Under the pieces are notes generated by a model. The model saw only the letters and a list, made by a program, of their open reading frames with translations. It was not told the DNA's origin and ran no database searches. Below, piece after piece: positions 1-9,661 of a DNA stretch of 47,528 bases (its first letter is position 1; the number at the start of each line of letters is the position of its first letter). The DNA comes from an uncultured Eubacteriales bacterium. GTDB lineage: Bacteria; Bacillota; Clostridia; Oscillospirales; Acutalibacteraceae. The DNA lies in contig CASFQZ010000034.1 in assembly GCA_949296825.1 (NCBI GenBank), positions 1 through 47,528 of the forward strand, read 5' to 3'. A program made the translations under genes and the position numbers.

Positions 1-1
1 C

Positions 2-547
2 CGGGAATTATCTCTCGGACAGCGCATGAAAGCGGATATCGCCATGCTGCTGTTGTCCTCGCCGAAATTGCTGTTGCTGGACGAACCAACCCTGGGGCTG
101 GATGTTACCGCAAAGCGCCAGCTGATGGCGTTTTTAAAACAAGAAAACCGGCAAAACGGCACTACGATTCTGGTTACCAGCCATGATATGGATGATTTAG
201 AAGAAATGACCGACCGGATTTTGATGATTGCAAACGGGAAGTTGGTATACGACGGCACATATGACGGACTGCGCACCCTGGGCGGTCATCGGCAGCGGCT
301 GGTCATCACCTCAGAACGGGAAATTCCCGAGGGCGCACTGCCCTGCCGTCTGGTTGACAGGCGGCAGGGAGAAGCGGAATACGAATTGAATACAGAAGAA
401 ATTTCCTTTTCCGCGCTTTTACAGCGCCTCGCCGCCCTGCCTGCAATCCGCGGCGTGGAGATTCGCAAAGCGCCCATCGAACAGGTTGTAGACGCCCTTT
501 ACAACCAGTGGCAAGATACCGAAACGCACGAAACAGAAACAGAATAA
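2..547 (+). CDS. ABC transporter ATP-binding protein, 3' part only
   Basis: C-terminal part of the ATPase subunit of an ABC transporter; the true start and the Walker A half lie left of the window. Read from base 2, the frame opens on the ABC signature (LSLGQ), followed by Walker B and D-loop (LLLLDEP, LGLD) and the H-loop His (TSHD). About 90 further residues resemble the variable tail of NatA/EcsA-type exporter ATPases. The ATG at 26 falls inside the ATPase domain, so it is not the start. The substrate cannot be told; the permease is presumably upstream and out of view. All catalytic elements visible here are intact. An inverted repeat ending in T residues follows the stop codon. Confidence 0.9.
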   Translation, partial: RELSLGQRMKADIAMLLLSSPKLLLLDEPTLGLDVTAKRQLMAFLKQENRQNGTTILVTSHDMDDLEEMTDRILMIANGKLVYDGTYDGLRTLGGHRQRLVITSEREIPEGALPCRLVDRRQGEAEYELNTEEISFSALLQRLAALPAIRGVEIRKAPIEQVVDALYNQWQDTETHETETE

Positions 548-562
548 CCTGCATGTAAGCAC

Positions 563-601
563 AAAAGACCGGGGCTGCCGCGGCGGCAGTCCCGGTCTTT
601 T
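563..601. terminator. Bidirectional intrinsic terminator
   Basis: Near-perfect inverted repeat, AAAAGACCGGG / CCCGGTCTTTT with an inner CTGCCG / CGGCAG stem, lying between the convergent ABC ATPase and ceramidase-like genes. T-runs are short (four) on both strands, so it can serve either direction. Confidence 0.75.
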
Positions 602-630
602 GTAAAAGGTAAAGCACTTTTGGGAAAAGC

Positions 631-2328
631 TTATTTACACGCTTCCATCAATTCTTCAAAATGGGTCACAACTGCCGAAGCGGTGTGTCCGCCCAGAGAG
701 AGCACTTCGTCGGCAATGCTGTCGCCGATGATATGCCCGAAGAAGGCGAAGTTATTGTCGAGGACGCAGTAGCCCAGCGAATCGTTGGAAAGAGGCATGG
801 CATACAGGTCAACGCCCTCAGGCGCCATATCGACCATGGCTTCCAGCGTCCATTCGGTGCCGTCCCAGGAAACATCACCGATGATTTCAGATCCGTAGAA
901 GACCTCGGGATACAGCTCCACCGGCACGATGCCGAAGGCGACCCTGCCGCCCAGCTCCACATAGCCTTCTTCCATCATAATCGCCAGCTCCGACGGATTG
1001 TCGGTGGTAAAGACCTGATTATTAACCAGCTTCGCCTTAACCGCCAGCGCCAGGATATAGTTGTCGGGAACAAAGGCAAACTCGGTATATTTCGCGTTGA
1101 GCACCGGCTCCAGCTTTTCCATGGAACCGTCATCCGCCGCCAAAATCAGATCGGCGAAGACTCTGCCCGAATAACGGGTGGACGCGCCGAGCCGCTCTTC
1201 CTCGGGCAGCTGCTGTTCGTCCACGTTCAGACCCATACGGGAAAGCTGGCCGGACGCGCCCTGAATAAAGAGGAAATTATATCCGGTCTTTTCCTGGATG
1301 CGCTGCTCCATATAATAGATATAATCGGAGGACAGCAGCCCGTGAGACGCGCTGAAGGAGGTGGGATGACAGCTGATATTCGCCATATAGACCCCTTCGG
1401 AGCCGTCGTCCGGCACAAATTTCAACGATGCAATGGGCGGGATGTCCTCAGGGGCAATCAAACCGCGCTTATCTTTGATATATTCGCTGCCGTCCACCTC
1501 GGTATAATAGAGCTCACCGGGGCGAAGATCCAGCACCGCGTCCTTGACCGCCGCAACGGTTGTGGCAAGATAGGACTGCTTAAAGGCTTCGGCGTTCGCC
1601 AGACGCGGATCGTTTTCGCCGATGCCCAAAAGGTTCTTAAAGGAAGTGGTCAGAATTTTATAAATGGATTCGGTCGCCACACCCTGAGTGTCCAGCGCGC
1701 TGTGGCTGTGGGTCACCGAAAGGTTCAGCGCAGCGATCTTCACACCCTGCGCCTGCGCCCATTCGACGACCTCGGCGCGGACGGCGCGGGTATCGGCAGA
1801 GGTCACGCCCAGCGCATCAACCACCGCGAAAATAACCAGCCCCTCGCCGCTGCCGTCGTCCATCGCGACGACGCGTACGCGGTTATCGTCGTTGACGCCC
1901 TGCGCCAGACGGTTGGTCAAATCCCTGCCGATATAATATTTGTCCGGCGCAAAATCGTCGGGGATGATGGAGCGGGAGCCATAGCCGATTTGCCAGCGGT
2001 TACCCGCCGCCGCCTCGGTAGCGAAGGTCTCTCTGCCGGGCAGGAAGTTCGCGCCGTCGTAGCTTTCAAGACTCTGCCAATCGTCAGGCGCGGGATAAAA
2101 CACATAGATAATCTTCAAAAGTCCCATGGCGACCTTATTGAGCACTTGATAAAAGCCCTTTTCAAGCTCGGACATGGACGCACTCTTGACCGGGTCGCTC
2201 TGCCCGTCCTCCACCACGATTGCATCATAATCATAGGGTCCGTAAACGGCAGCGCTCGCCGTCAAAGACGAAAACGCCAGCGTCAGGCAGAGCAGAACCG
2301 CAACGCTCCGCAGCATATACTTTTTCAT
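631..2328 (-). CDS. Secreted neutral/alkaline ceramidase-like hydrolase
   Basis: 565-residue exported protein of the neutral/alkaline ceramidase superfamily, zinc amidases that cleave the N-acyl link of ceramide or related lipids. A signal peptide is clear (MKKYMLRS, hydrophobic core, cleavage near residues 24-27, TASA-A). Family landmarks are THSHS at about 206-210 and SCHPTSF at about 319-325, both metal-site regions, then QGASGQLSR. The start at 2328 is chosen because AGGAGG sits seven bases upstream and the signal peptide begins there; an in-frame start 37 codons further up would bury it. It is shorter than eukaryotic ceramidases, with little room for the extra C-terminal domain. The gene is alone, divergent from the symporter. 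Substrate is inferred; other amide-linked lipids are possible. Confidence 0.7.
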   Translation of the reverse strand: MKKYMLRSVAVLLCLTLAFSSLTASAAVYGPYDYDAIVVEDGQSDPVKSASMSELEKGFYQVLNKVAMGLLKIIYVFYPAPDDWQSLESYDGANFLPGRETFATEAAAGNRWQIGYGSRSIIPDDFAPDKYYIGRDLTNRLAQGVNDDNRVRVVAMDDGSGEGLVIFAVVDALGVTSADTRAVRAEVVEWAQAQGVKIAALNLSVTHSHSALDTQGVATESIYKILTTSFKNLLGIGENDPRLANAEAFKQSYLATTVAAVKDAVLDLRPGELYYTEVDGSEYIKDKRGLIAPEDIPPIASLKFVPDDGSEGVYMANISCHPTSFSASHGLLSSDYIYYMEQRIQEKTGYNFLFIQGASGQLSRMGLNVDEQQLPEEERLGASTRYSGRVFADLILAADDGSMEKLEPVLNAKYTEFAFVPDNYILALAVKAKLVNNQVFTTDNPSELAIMMEEGYVELGGRVAFGIVPVELYPEVFYGSEIIGDVSWDGTEWTLEAMVDMAPEGVDLYAMPLSNDSLGYCVLDNNFAFFGHIIGDSIADEVLSLGGHTASAVVTHFEELMEACK

Positions 2329-2358
2329 TTCATAGCCTCCTGAACTCAATATATGTCT

Positions 2359-2387
2359 ATTATAGAGGATTGTATCTATATTTTCAA
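2359..2387 (-). promoter_or_regulatory. Promoter of the ceramidase-like gene
   Basis: On the minus strand: -35 TTGAAA (2382-2387), 17-bp spacer, -10 TATAAT (2359-2364), about 30 bases before the start codon. Near-consensus sigma-A type. Confidence 0.75.
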
Positions 2388-2450
2388 TAGTTTTTTGATA
2401 AAACATGGAGACTTTTTTGCCAAAAAGCGCTGTTTTCACGCAAAGAACCC

Positions 2451-2479
2451 TTGCAAATCCCCAGCGGCTGTGCTACACT
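2451..2479 (+). promoter_or_regulatory. Promoter of the NSS symporter gene
   Basis: TTGCAA (2451-2456), 17-bp spacer, TACACT (2474-2479), preceded by TGC to make an extended -10. It lies 84 bases before the TTG start of the symporter. Confidence 0.65.
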
Positions 2480-2494
2480 GGTACAGCAAAAGGA

Positions 2495-2533
2495 AGAAGG
2501 CGGCAAAGACCGCTGTTTTTTGCGCCTTCTTTT
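2495..2533 (+). terminator. Leader hairpin, possible attenuator
   Basis: In the symporter leader, AGAAGGCG (2495-2502) pairs with CGCCTTCT (2523-2530); CAAA/TTTG can extend the stem inward past a one-base bulge, and TTTCT follows. The position between promoter and start would suit premature termination. No ligand-binding fold was recognised. Confidence 0.35.
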
Positions 2534-2562
2534 CTAAAATCATGGGAAATGGAGTGTAGGTC

Positions 2563-3942
2563 TTGGAAAAGCAACGTGAAAAATTTTCCTCGCGCCTTGG
2601 ATTTATCCTAATCAGCGCAGGCTGTGCCATCGGACTGGGCAACGTCTGGCGGTTTCCGTATATTACGGGCAAGTACGGCGGTGCGGCGTTTGTACTGATT
2701 TATCTTTTGTTTTTGGTGATTATGGGCATCCCGATCATGGTCGCCGAATTCTCCGTCGGCAGAGCCAGCCAGTGCTCCGCCGTCAAATCATATAATGTGC
2801 TGGAGCCAAAGGGAACCAAATGGCACTGGCACGGCTATGTCTGTGTGGCGGGCAATTACCTGTTGATGATGTTCTACACCACCATAGCGGGCTGGATGCT
2901 TTCGTACATGGTCAAGATGGCGAAGGGAGATTTTGCCGGGATGACGCCGGACGCCGTCGGCACGGTCTTTAACGATATGCTCGCTGAGCCCCTGCCGATG
3001 ATGTTCTGGATGGCGCTGACGACCATCCTTTGCTTCCTGGTCTGCTCGCTGGGATTGCAGAAGGGCGTGGAGCGCATCACCAAGATAATGATGAGCTGCC
3101 TGTTTATCATTCTGATCATTCTTTGCATCCGCAGCGTCACCCTGCCCGGCGCGATGGAGGGACTGAAATTTTATCTGACGCCGGACTTTGGCAAGATGGC
3201 GGAAAACGGGCTGGGCGAGGCGATTTTTGCCGCCATGGGGCAAGCGTTCTTCACCTTGAGCATCGGCATCGGCGCCATGTCCATCTTTGGCAGCTATATC
3301 GACAAAAACCGATCCCTGACCGGCGAGACTATCAGCATCTGCGCGCTGGACACCACCGTGGCGCTGCTGTCCGGTCTGGTGATCTTCCCCGCCTGCTTCG
3401 CCTTTGACATCGATCCCGGCGAAGGACCCGGGCTGGTCTTTGTCACGCTGCCCAATGTCTTCAATCAGATGCCCGGCGGGCGGATCTTCGGCACGCTGTT
3501 CTTCATTTTTATGTTCTTTGCGGCGGCTTCGACCATCATCGCCGTGTTTGAGAATCTGATCAATTTCTCCATCGACCTTTTTCGTATGAGCCGCAAAAAA
3601 GCGGTTGTCATCAACCTGGTACTGGTGCTGGTGCTTTCGATCCCTTGCGTCCTGGGCTTCAATGTCCTTTCGGGTTTCCAGCCGCTGGGCGAAGGCTCGA
3701 CGATCCAGGACCTGGAGGATTTCATCGTTTCCAACAATCTGCTGCCGCTGGGCAGCCTGGTGTTCCTGCTATTCTGCACCACCAAAAAGGGGTGGGGCTG
3801 GAAAAATTTCATCGCCGAAGCGGACAGCGGCAAGGGCTTGAAATTCCCCAAATGGTCTCGGGTCTATGTAACTTATATCCTGCCGCTCATCGTGCTTTTC
3901 ATCTTTGTAATGGGCTATTATCAGAAATTTTTTGCAAAATAA
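2563..3942 (+). CDS. Sodium-dependent symporter, NSS (SNF) family
   Basis: 459-residue polytopic membrane protein of the neurotransmitter:sodium symporter family. Bacterial members (LeuT, Tyt1, MhsT) import amino acids or related amines with Na+. The family signature of helix 1 is plain (GCAIGLGNVWRFPY, about residues 20-33), with the unwound Gly-rich stretch that binds Na+ and substrate. The length matches 11- or 12-helix bacterial members. Start is TTG at 2563, with GGAGTGTAGG just upstream; no ATG in this frame is better placed. It has its own promoter and terminator, so it need not be co-regulated with the downstream iol operon, and NSS proteins are not known as inositol carriers. Substrate unknown. 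Confidence 0.85.
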   Translation: MEKQREKFSSRLGFILISAGCAIGLGNVWRFPYITGKYGGAAFVLIYLLFLVIMGIPIMVAEFSVGRASQCSAVKSYNVLEPKGTKWHWHGYVCVAGNYLLMMFYTTIAGWMLSYMVKMAKGDFAGMTPDAVGTVFNDMLAEPLPMMFWMALTTILCFLVCSLGLQKGVERITKIMMSCLFIILIILCIRSVTLPGAMEGLKFYLTPDFGKMAENGLGEAIFAAMGQAFFTLSIGIGAMSIFGSYIDKNRSLTGETISICALDTTVALLSGLVIFPACFAFDIDPGEGPGLVFVTLPNVFNQMPGGRIFGTLFFIFMFFAAASTIIAVFENLINFSIDLFRMSRKKAVVINLVLVLVLSIPCVLGFNVLSGFQPLGEGSTIQDLEDFIVSNNLLPLGSLVFLLFCTTKKGWGWKNFIAEADSGKGLKFPKWSRVYVTYILPLIVLFIFVMGYYQKFFAK

Positions 3943-3972
3943 AACAGAGCTTCTCGCGATTGTTTATTTTCT

Positions 3973-4010
3973 CCCGAACCGGCAAAAATTCTGCCGGTTC
4001 GGGAATTTTT
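3973..4010 (+). terminator. Intrinsic terminator after the symporter
   Basis: 12-bp perfect stem CCCGAACCGGCA / TGCCGGTTCGGG, followed by AATTTTTT. Confidence 0.85.
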
Positions 4011-4045
4011 TCTGCTTTTTCCGCCGAAGAAACCGGCAAAAAATA

Positions 4046-4074
4046 TTGCCATTTTTCCCCGTTTGTGCTATCAT
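4046..4074 (+). promoter_or_regulatory. Promoter of the iol operon
   Basis: TTGCCA (4046-4051), 17-bp spacer, TATCAT (4069-4074) with TGC directly before it (extended -10). It is the only good promoter ahead of the seven iol genes, 84 bases before the iolJ start. Confidence 0.65.
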
Positions 4075-4080
4075 ATGATA
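4069..4080. promoter_or_regulatory. Palindrome overlapping the iol -10, candidate operator
   Basis: TATCATATGATA is a perfect 12-bp palindrome that includes the -10 hexamer. A repressor bound here would block RNA polymerase. No regulator gene is in view, so this is an inference from position. Confidence 0.3.
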
Positions 4081-4157
4081 AAATAAGGGAATTGCGGTTT
4101 GATGGAAAAGAAGTTTTTTTCAGCCGGCAAGTTCACCAACGGGAGGATGTGAAAACC

Positions 4158-4994
4158 ATGGCGCTGGTTCCAATGAAAGAGCTGCTGCTTCGTGCCGAAC
4201 GCAAAAATAAAGCGGTGGGCGCTTTCAGCGTCGGCAATATGGAAATGGTACGCGGCGTACTGCGGGCGGCGGAGGAAAAAGACGAGCCGGTCATTTTGCA
4301 AATCGCCGAAAAACGGCTGGCAAGCTCTCCCCTAACGCTGATGGCGCCGATGATGGTATCGGCGGCAAAGGAGGCAGCGGTGGACGTCGCCGTCCACCTC
4401 GACCACGGGCTGACGGTCGAATGTGTCAAACAGGCGCTGGATTTCGGCTTTACCTCGGTGATGCTGGACGCCTCCCTTTTACCTTTCGCGCAGAACATCG
4501 CCGTGACCCGCTCGGTGGTCGAGATGGCGCAGGCGTACGGCGCGACAACGGAGGCAGAGCTGGGCGTGGTCGGCGGCAATGAGGGCGACACCGCAGAACA
4601 CATCATCCAGTGCACCGACCCGCAAAAGGCGATGGAGTTTGTGCAAAGCACCGGTGTAGATGCGCTGGCGGTCGCCATCGGCAACGCCCACGGCAACTAC
4701 CCCACCCTGCCGCAGCTGCGGTTTGATATTCTGCAAGCCATCCATGAAACCGTAGACTGCCCGCTGGTGCTCCACGGCGGAACCGGCATGTCCGACGACC
4801 AATTCCGCCGGGCGATCTGCCTCGGCATCCGCAAAATCAACATCGCCACCGCCAGCTTTGACGCGCTGGCGCGGGCTGCGCAGGTCTATCTGACCGGCTG
4901 CGAAACGCCGGATTATTTCACTTTATCGGAAGAAATGGTGCGCGGCGTTGCCGCAAACGTCACCCGCCACCTTCAAATATTTGCCAATCGGTAA
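4158..4994 (+). CDS. iolJ: Class II aldolase IolJ (6-phospho-5-dehydro-2-deoxy-gluconate aldolase)
   Basis: 278-residue zinc-dependent class II aldolase of the fructose/tagatose-bisphosphate aldolase family. In an iol operon the expected reaction is cleavage of 2-deoxy-5-keto-gluconate 6-phosphate to dihydroxyacetone phosphate and malonate semialdehyde. Visible motifs: VHLDHG (79-84, zinc and catalytic Asp), TEAELG (131-136), NAHGNY (177-181, zinc His), HGGTG (206-210) and the phosphate-binding INIAT stretch. Start ATG 4158 has GGGAGG eleven bases upstream; the frame stays open further upstream, but that part has no family similarity. First gene of the operon, 19 bases before iolC. Sequence alone does not exclude fructose- or tagatose-bisphosphate aldolase; the context favours IolJ. 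Confidence 0.85.
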   Translation: MALVPMKELLLRAERKNKAVGAFSVGNMEMVRGVLRAAEEKDEPVILQIAEKRLASSPLTLMAPMMVSAAKEAAVDVAVHLDHGLTVECVKQALDFGFTSVMLDASLLPFAQNIAVTRSVVEMAQAYGATTEAELGVVGGNEGDTAEHIIQCTDPQKAMEFVQSTGVDALAVAIGNAHGNYPTLPQLRFDILQAIHETVDCPLVLHGGTGMSDDQFRRAICLGIRKINIATASFDALARAAQVYLTGCETPDYFTLSEEMVRGVAANVTRHLQIFANR

Positions 4995-5013
4995 AACGAA
5001 AGGAGCTTTTTTT

Positions 5014-6030
5014 GTGAAATACATCACCTTTGACTCGAGCAAGGAATATGACCTGATTTTACTGGGACGCGTCGCCGTTGACTTCAACCCGGTGGACTAT
5101 TACTGCACGCTCGACAAAAGCACCACCTTCAAACGCTATCTGGGCGGTTCGCCCGCCAACATCGCCGTAGGTCTTGCCCGTCTGGAGAAGAAATGCGGCT
5201 TTTTCGCACGGGTCTCCGACGACCAGCTGGGGACCTTTGTAACGGACTTTTTCCAAAACGAAGGCATCGACACCTCCCATATCACCCGCTGCCGGAATGG
5301 GGAAAAAATCGGGCTGACCTTTACCGAAATCAAAAGCGAAACCGAAAGCAGCATCCTGATGTACCGCAACGACGCGGCTGACCTGAAGCTGGACGTGGCG
5401 GACATTGACGAAGAATATATCCAAAAAGCCAAAGCCCTGCTGATTTCCGGCACCGCCCTTGCCGAAAGCCCCTCACGGGAGGCGGCGCTGAAGGCGGTTA
5501 TGCTCGCCAAGCGAAACGATGTGCCGGTGATCTTTGACATTGACTATCGCGCCTATAACTGGAAAAACGCCGATGAAATTTCGATTTATTATTCCCTTGT
5601 TGCCAAACAGGCAGATATCATCCTCGGCTCCCGGGAGGAATACAATCTGACGGAGCGCCTGATTCGGGAAGGAATGGATGATCGGCAAACCGCCGCCTAC
5701 TGGCACGGCTGGAATGCAAAAATCGTCATCATCAAGCACGGGAAGGACGGCTCCACCGCCTATACCAACGACGGCGAAAGCTATTCCATCAAGCCCTTCC
5801 CCGTTAAACTGCTGAAATCCTTCGGCGGCGGCGATGGCTACGCCTCAGCGTTCCTGTACGGGCTTCTGGAGGGGTACGACATCATGGACGCGTTGGAATT
5901 CGGCTCCGCTTCGGCGGCGATGCTGGTCGCCAGCCATGCGTGCAGCCAGGATATGCCGACCGTCGAGCAGGTTAAGGAATTTATCAAGAAAGAAAAAGAA
6001 GAATACGGCGAAATGATCGCCAGAGGATAA
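5014..6030 (+). CDS. iolC: 5-dehydro-2-deoxygluconokinase IolC (PfkB family)
   Basis: 338-residue sugar kinase of the PfkB/ribokinase family. It phosphorylates 2-deoxy-5-keto-D-gluconate with ATP, making the substrate of the IolJ aldolase next to it. PfkB signature 1 is LGGSPANIAVGLARL (43-57). The anion hole and catalytic base appear as GGGD (271-274), where most family members have GAGD; the base Asp274 is kept. Start is GTG 5014 with AAAGGAG eight bases upstream; a longer reading would overlap iolJ by nearly 50 bases. Eleven bases separate it from iolB. Cytoplasmic. Confidence 0.9.
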   Translation: MKYITFDSSKEYDLILLGRVAVDFNPVDYYCTLDKSTTFKRYLGGSPANIAVGLARLEKKCGFFARVSDDQLGTFVTDFFQNEGIDTSHITRCRNGEKIGLTFTEIKSETESSILMYRNDAADLKLDVADIDEEYIQKAKALLISGTALAESPSREAALKAVMLAKRNDVPVIFDIDYRAYNWKNADEISIYYSLVAKQADIILGSREEYNLTERLIREGMDDRQTAAYWHGWNAKIVIIKHGKDGSTAYTNDGESYSIKPFPVKLLKSFGGGDGYASAFLYGLLEGYDIMDALEFGSASAAMLVASHACSQDMPTVEQVKEFIKKEKEEYGEMIARG

Positions 6031-6041
6031 GAGGCTTTGCT

Positions 6042-6815
6042 ATGTTTGAAAAACTGTCATTTGACGAAAACGGGCTGAAAACCGTCGCCCTGCGCGAGGG
6101 CTTTCACCCGGATATGATGATGAACATCTTTGTCAGGAAGCTTACACCGGGCGAAACCTATTCCGTTGAGAGTGAGACGGACGAGACGGCGATTCTGCTG
6201 TTGGGCGGCACGGTCGAGTTCCAATGGAACGGCGAGACGGTGTCGGGCAGCCGCGCCAATCCTTTTGAACGCAAGCCCTATTGCCTGCATGTATGCCGCG
6301 GCACCGCAGTCCGTGTGACGGCGAAGGCGGAGAGTGAAATTCTGATCCAGCAGACCGACAACGAAAAGGAATTTGCGCCGGCATTCTATACCCCCGAGAC
6401 CTGCCTGTATCAGGAATTCGGCAAGGGACAGTGGGGCGGCGCGGGGCATCGCATCGTTTCCACCATGTTTGATTACGATAACGCGCCTTATTCCAATATG
6501 GTAATGGGCGAGGTCTTTAACCAGCCGGGCAAATGGTCGAGCTATCCGCCCCATCATCACCCGCAGCCGGAGGTCTATTATTACCGATTTGACAAGCCCC
6601 AGGGCTTCGGCGCCGCCTTTGTGGGCGAGGAGGTTTATAAGAGCGTAGACGGCTCTGCGTCCTATATCACCAGTGGTGAAAATCACCAGCAGGTGACCGC
6701 GCCGGGGTACGAGATGTACTATGTCTGGATGGTGCGTCATCTGGACGGCGACCCCTGGTACAAGACCACGAGATTTTACGAGGACTGCCACAAATGGCTC
6801 CTCGATGAGCAATAA
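6042..6815 (+). CDS. iolB: 5-deoxy-glucuronate isomerase IolB
   Basis: 257-residue bicupin of the KduI/IolB family, converting 5-deoxy-D-glucuronate (made by IolD) to 2-deoxy-5-keto-D-gluconate (used by IolC). The metal site is visible in the second cupin: PPHHHPQPE, with His171-173 and Glu177, followed by YYYRF typical of IolB. Length fits the family. It lies between iolC and iolD with 13 bases to the latter, so the operon order mirrors neighbouring pathway steps. Confidence 0.9.
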   Translation: MFEKLSFDENGLKTVALREGFHPDMMMNIFVRKLTPGETYSVESETDETAILLLGGTVEFQWNGETVSGSRANPFERKPYCLHVCRGTAVRVTAKAESEILIQQTDNEKEFAPAFYTPETCLYQEFGKGQWGGAGHRIVSTMFDYDNAPYSNMVMGEVFNQPGKWSSYPPHHHPQPEVYYYRFDKPQGFGAAFVGEEVYKSVDGSASYITSGENHQQVTAPGYEMYYVWMVRHLDGDPWYKTTRFYEDCHKWLLDEQ

Positions 6816-6828
6816 GGAGAGTGAACCC

Positions 6829-8748
6829 ATGGCAAAAATGACGATGGCGCAGGCACTGGTCAAATTTCTGAACAACCAGTATGTTTCCTTTGACGGGAAG
6901 GAAAACCGTTTTGTGGACGGTATTTTTACTGTCTTCGGGCACGGCATTGTGGTTGGGCTGGGACAGGCGCTGGATGAGGACCCCGGCGCGCTGCGGGTCT
7001 ATCAGGGCAAGAATGAACAGGGCATGGCACATGTTGCCGCCTCTTACGCCAAACAGAACAACCGCCGCAGGATCATCGCCTGCGCCTCCTCCATCGGTCC
7101 CGGCTCCGCCAATATGATTACGGCGGCGGCAACGGCGACGGTCAACCATGTGCCGCTGCTGCTCTTCCCTGCCGACGCCTTTGCGAGCCGTCAGCCCGAC
7201 CCGGTCTTGCAGCAGTTTGAGCAGGTCAACTCCCTTGCCACCACCACCAACGACGCCTTCCGGGCAGTTACGCGCTATTGGGATCGGGTGCAGCGCCCCG
7301 AGCAGCTGATGAGCGCCATGATCAACGCCATGCGCGTTTTGACCGATACCGCCGAAACCGGCGCGGTGGCGATCTGTTTGCCGCAGGACGTGGAGGGCGA
7401 AGCCTATGATTACCCCGAGGAATTTTTCCAAAAACGCGTCCACCGCATCACCCGTCCCCTGCCGGCGGCAGAAGAGACGGCGGATGTTTTCGCCATTCTG
7501 AAAAACGCCAAGAAGCCGCTGGTCATCTGCGGCGGCGGCGTCCGCTATTCCGAGGCGGGCGAGGCGCTGGAGCAATTCTGTGCCGAATTCGCCATTCCCT
7601 TCGCCGAAACGCAATCGGGCAAATCAGCCTGTCTGTCCTCCCATCCCTATAACCTGGGGGGGCTGGGCGTAACCGGAAACTCCGCCGGCAACGATATTGC
7701 CAAACAAGCCGATGTGATTTTGGGCATCGGCACCCGGTTTTCCGACTTTACCACCGCCTCAAAGTCGCTGTTTCGTGCCGACGCGAAATTCGTGACCATC
7801 AATACCTCCCGCTTCGACGCTTACAAATTGGACGCGGTCAAGATGGTCTGCGACGCAAAGGAAGGGATCCTTGCCCTGGGCGAAAAGCTCAGAGCGTGCG
7901 GCTACCGCTCCGCCTATACGACTGAAATCGCACAGGCAAAGCAGGCGTGGGACAAGGAAATGGCATTTCTTTCCGCCTATACTTACGATGAAAGCTTTCA
8001 GCCGCTGATTGCGGCACGGGACGAAAAGACAATTCCCGAATTTGTCAAAATGACCGGCAGCTGCCTGACGCAAACCGCCGCCGTCGCCGCCATCCGCGAA
8101 GAGATCGACGACGACGCCATCTGCGTGGGCGCGGCGGGTTCTCTGCCCGGCGATTTACAGCGGATGTGGACCACCGACTGCCGCGATTCCTATAACATGG
8201 AATACGGCTATTCCTGCATGGGCTATGAGATTGCCGGCGCGCTGGGCTCAAAGCTGGCGCAGCCCGAGCGCGAGGTTTACGCCATGTGCGGCGACGGCAG
8301 CTATCTGATGCTGCACAGCGAGCTGGTGACCAGCTTGCAGGAGGGCAAAAAAATCAATGTCATGCTCTTTGACAACAGCGGCTTCGGCTGTATCAACAAC
8401 CTGCAAATGTCCAACGGCATCGGAAACCTGGCGACGGAGTTCCGCAAACGGGACGAAGACGGCGCCCTGCTGGGCGAGCTGCTGTCGATAGACTATGCCC
8501 AGTCTGCGGCGGGCTACGGTGTAAAAACCTATACCGCCCGCACTCTGGAGGAGCTGCGCGCGGCACTGCGCGACAGCAAGCAGCAAACCGTTTCGACCCT
8601 GATTGACATCAAGGTCCTGCCCAAAACCATGACCGACGGCTACGGCGCCTGGTGGCACGTGGGGCTTGCCTCGGTCAGCGGCAAGGAATCGGTTCGCAAA
8701 TGCTATGAGGATAAGGAAAATCACAGAAAGAATGCGAGGAAATACTGA
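6829..8748 (+). CDS. iolD: Trihydroxycyclohexane-1,2-dione acylhydrolase IolD (ThDP-dependent)
   Basis: 639-residue thiamine-diphosphate enzyme of the acetolactate-synthase fold. It hydrolytically opens the ring of 3D-trihydroxycyclohexane-1,2-dione to 5-deoxy-glucuronate. The cofactor-activating Glu is in KNEQGMAH (Glu63); the GDGSY motif at about 488, with Asn in FDNSGFG, binds Mg-ThDP. IolD proteins are about 640 residues, so it is complete. The start ATG 6829 is preceded by AAGGAGA; the frame stays open upstream but overlaps the end of iolB. Its TGA shares a base with the iolE ATG (TGATG), suggesting translational coupling. Confidence 0.93.
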   Translation: MAKMTMAQALVKFLNNQYVSFDGKENRFVDGIFTVFGHGIVVGLGQALDEDPGALRVYQGKNEQGMAHVAASYAKQNNRRRIIACASSIGPGSANMITAAATATVNHVPLLLFPADAFASRQPDPVLQQFEQVNSLATTTNDAFRAVTRYWDRVQRPEQLMSAMINAMRVLTDTAETGAVAICLPQDVEGEAYDYPEEFFQKRVHRITRPLPAAEETADVFAILKNAKKPLVICGGGVRYSEAGEALEQFCAEFAIPFAETQSGKSACLSSHPYNLGGLGVTGNSAGNDIAKQADVILGIGTRFSDFTTASKSLFRADAKFVTINTSRFDAYKLDAVKMVCDAKEGILALGEKLRACGYRSAYTTEIAQAKQAWDKEMAFLSAYTYDESFQPLIAARDEKTIPEFVKMTGSCLTQTAAVAAIREEIDDDAICVGAAGSLPGDLQRMWTTDCRDSYNMEYGYSCMGYEIAGALGSKLAQPEREVYAMCGDGSYLMLHSELVTSLQEGKKINVMLFDNSGFGCINNLQMSNGIGNLATEFRKRDEDGALLGELLSIDYAQSAAGYGVKTYTARTLEELRAALRDSKQQTVSTLIDIKVLPKTMTDGYGAWWHVGLASVSGKESVRKCYEDKENHRKNARKY

Positions 8749-9641
8749 TGCTGGATAAAAACAAAGTGAAGCTCGGCATTGCGCCGATTGCCTGGACCAA
8801 CGACGACATGCCCGACCTGGGCAAGGAGAATACCTTTGAACAGTGCGTTTCCGAAATGGCGCTGGCGGGCTTTACCGGCTGCGAAATCGGCAATAAATAC
8901 CCAAAGGATCCCCAGGTGCTCAAGCGGGCGCTGGATCTGCGCGGGCTGCAGATCTGCAACGCGTGGTTCTCCACCTTTTTGACCACGGAGCCTTACGAGA
9001 AGACGGAACAGGGCTTTATTGAGCACATCACCTTTTTGAAAAAAATGGGTGCGAAGGTCGTCGGTATTTCGGAGCAGGGACATTCGATCCAGGGCACGAA
9101 CAAGGCGATCTTTGAAGAAAAATACGTGATGAATGACCACGAGTGGGAGCTGCTTTGCACCGGCGTCAATAAGCTGGGCAGGATCGCGAAGGAGATGGGC
9201 ATCCGCCTGACCTTCCACCATCATATGGGCACCGTGGTGCAGACCGAGGCGGAAATCGACCGGCTGATGGAAAATACCGATCCCGAGGTATTCGGGCTGC
9301 TGTTCGATTCGGGACATCTTGCCTACTGCGGCGAGGATTATATGTCCGTTCTGAATAAATACATTGACCGCGTCTGGCACGTTCATCTCAAGGACATCCG
9401 CCCCGAAAAAATTGCCGAGGTCAAAAAGAACCATCTGAGCTTTTTGCAGGGCGTGCGGCTGGGAACCTTTACCGTGCCGGGCGACGGCGCCATTGACTTT
9501 GCGCCGATTTTTGACGTGCTGGCACAGCATGGTTACGAGGGCTATGTACTGGTGGAAGCGGAGCAGGATCCCGCCGTGGCGAATCCGCTGGAATATGCGC
9601 TGAAAGCCAGAAAATATATCGCTGATAAAGCGGGACTGTAA
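8748..9641 (+). CDS. iolE: Myo-inosose-2 dehydratase IolE
   Basis: 297-residue TIM-barrel protein of the xylose-isomerase-like family that dehydrates scyllo-inosose to 3D-trihydroxycyclohexane-1,2-dione. The N-terminus [14 protein letters not shown] is the hallmark of IolE. Metal-ligand stretches follow: [17 protein letters not shown] and WHVHLKD, with Glu in VLVEAEQDP near the C-terminus. Overlaps iolD by one base and is followed after 20 bases, with GGAAGGAG, by iolA. Confidence 0.93.
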   Translation: MLDKNKVKLGIAPIAWTNDDMPDLGKENTFEQCVSEMALAGFTGCEIGNKYPKDPQVLKRALDLRGLQICNAWFSTFLTTEPYEKTEQGFIEHITFLKKMGAKVVGISEQGHSIQGTNKAIFEEKYVMNDHEWELLCTGVNKLGRIAKEMGIRLTFHHHMGTVVQTEAEIDRLMENTDPEVFGLLFDSGHLAYCGEDYMSVLNKYIDRVWHVHLKDIRPEKIAEVKKNHLSFLQGVRLGTFTVPGDGAIDFAPIFDVLAQHGYEGYVLVEAEQDPAVANPLEYALKARKYIADKAGL

Positions 9642-9661
9642 TTTTTGGAAGGAGAAACAAC

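Noticed and set aside
661..2343. 560-codon plus-strand open frame
   Set aside because: Antisense shadow of the ceramidase-like gene, which has a signal peptide, promoter and SD.
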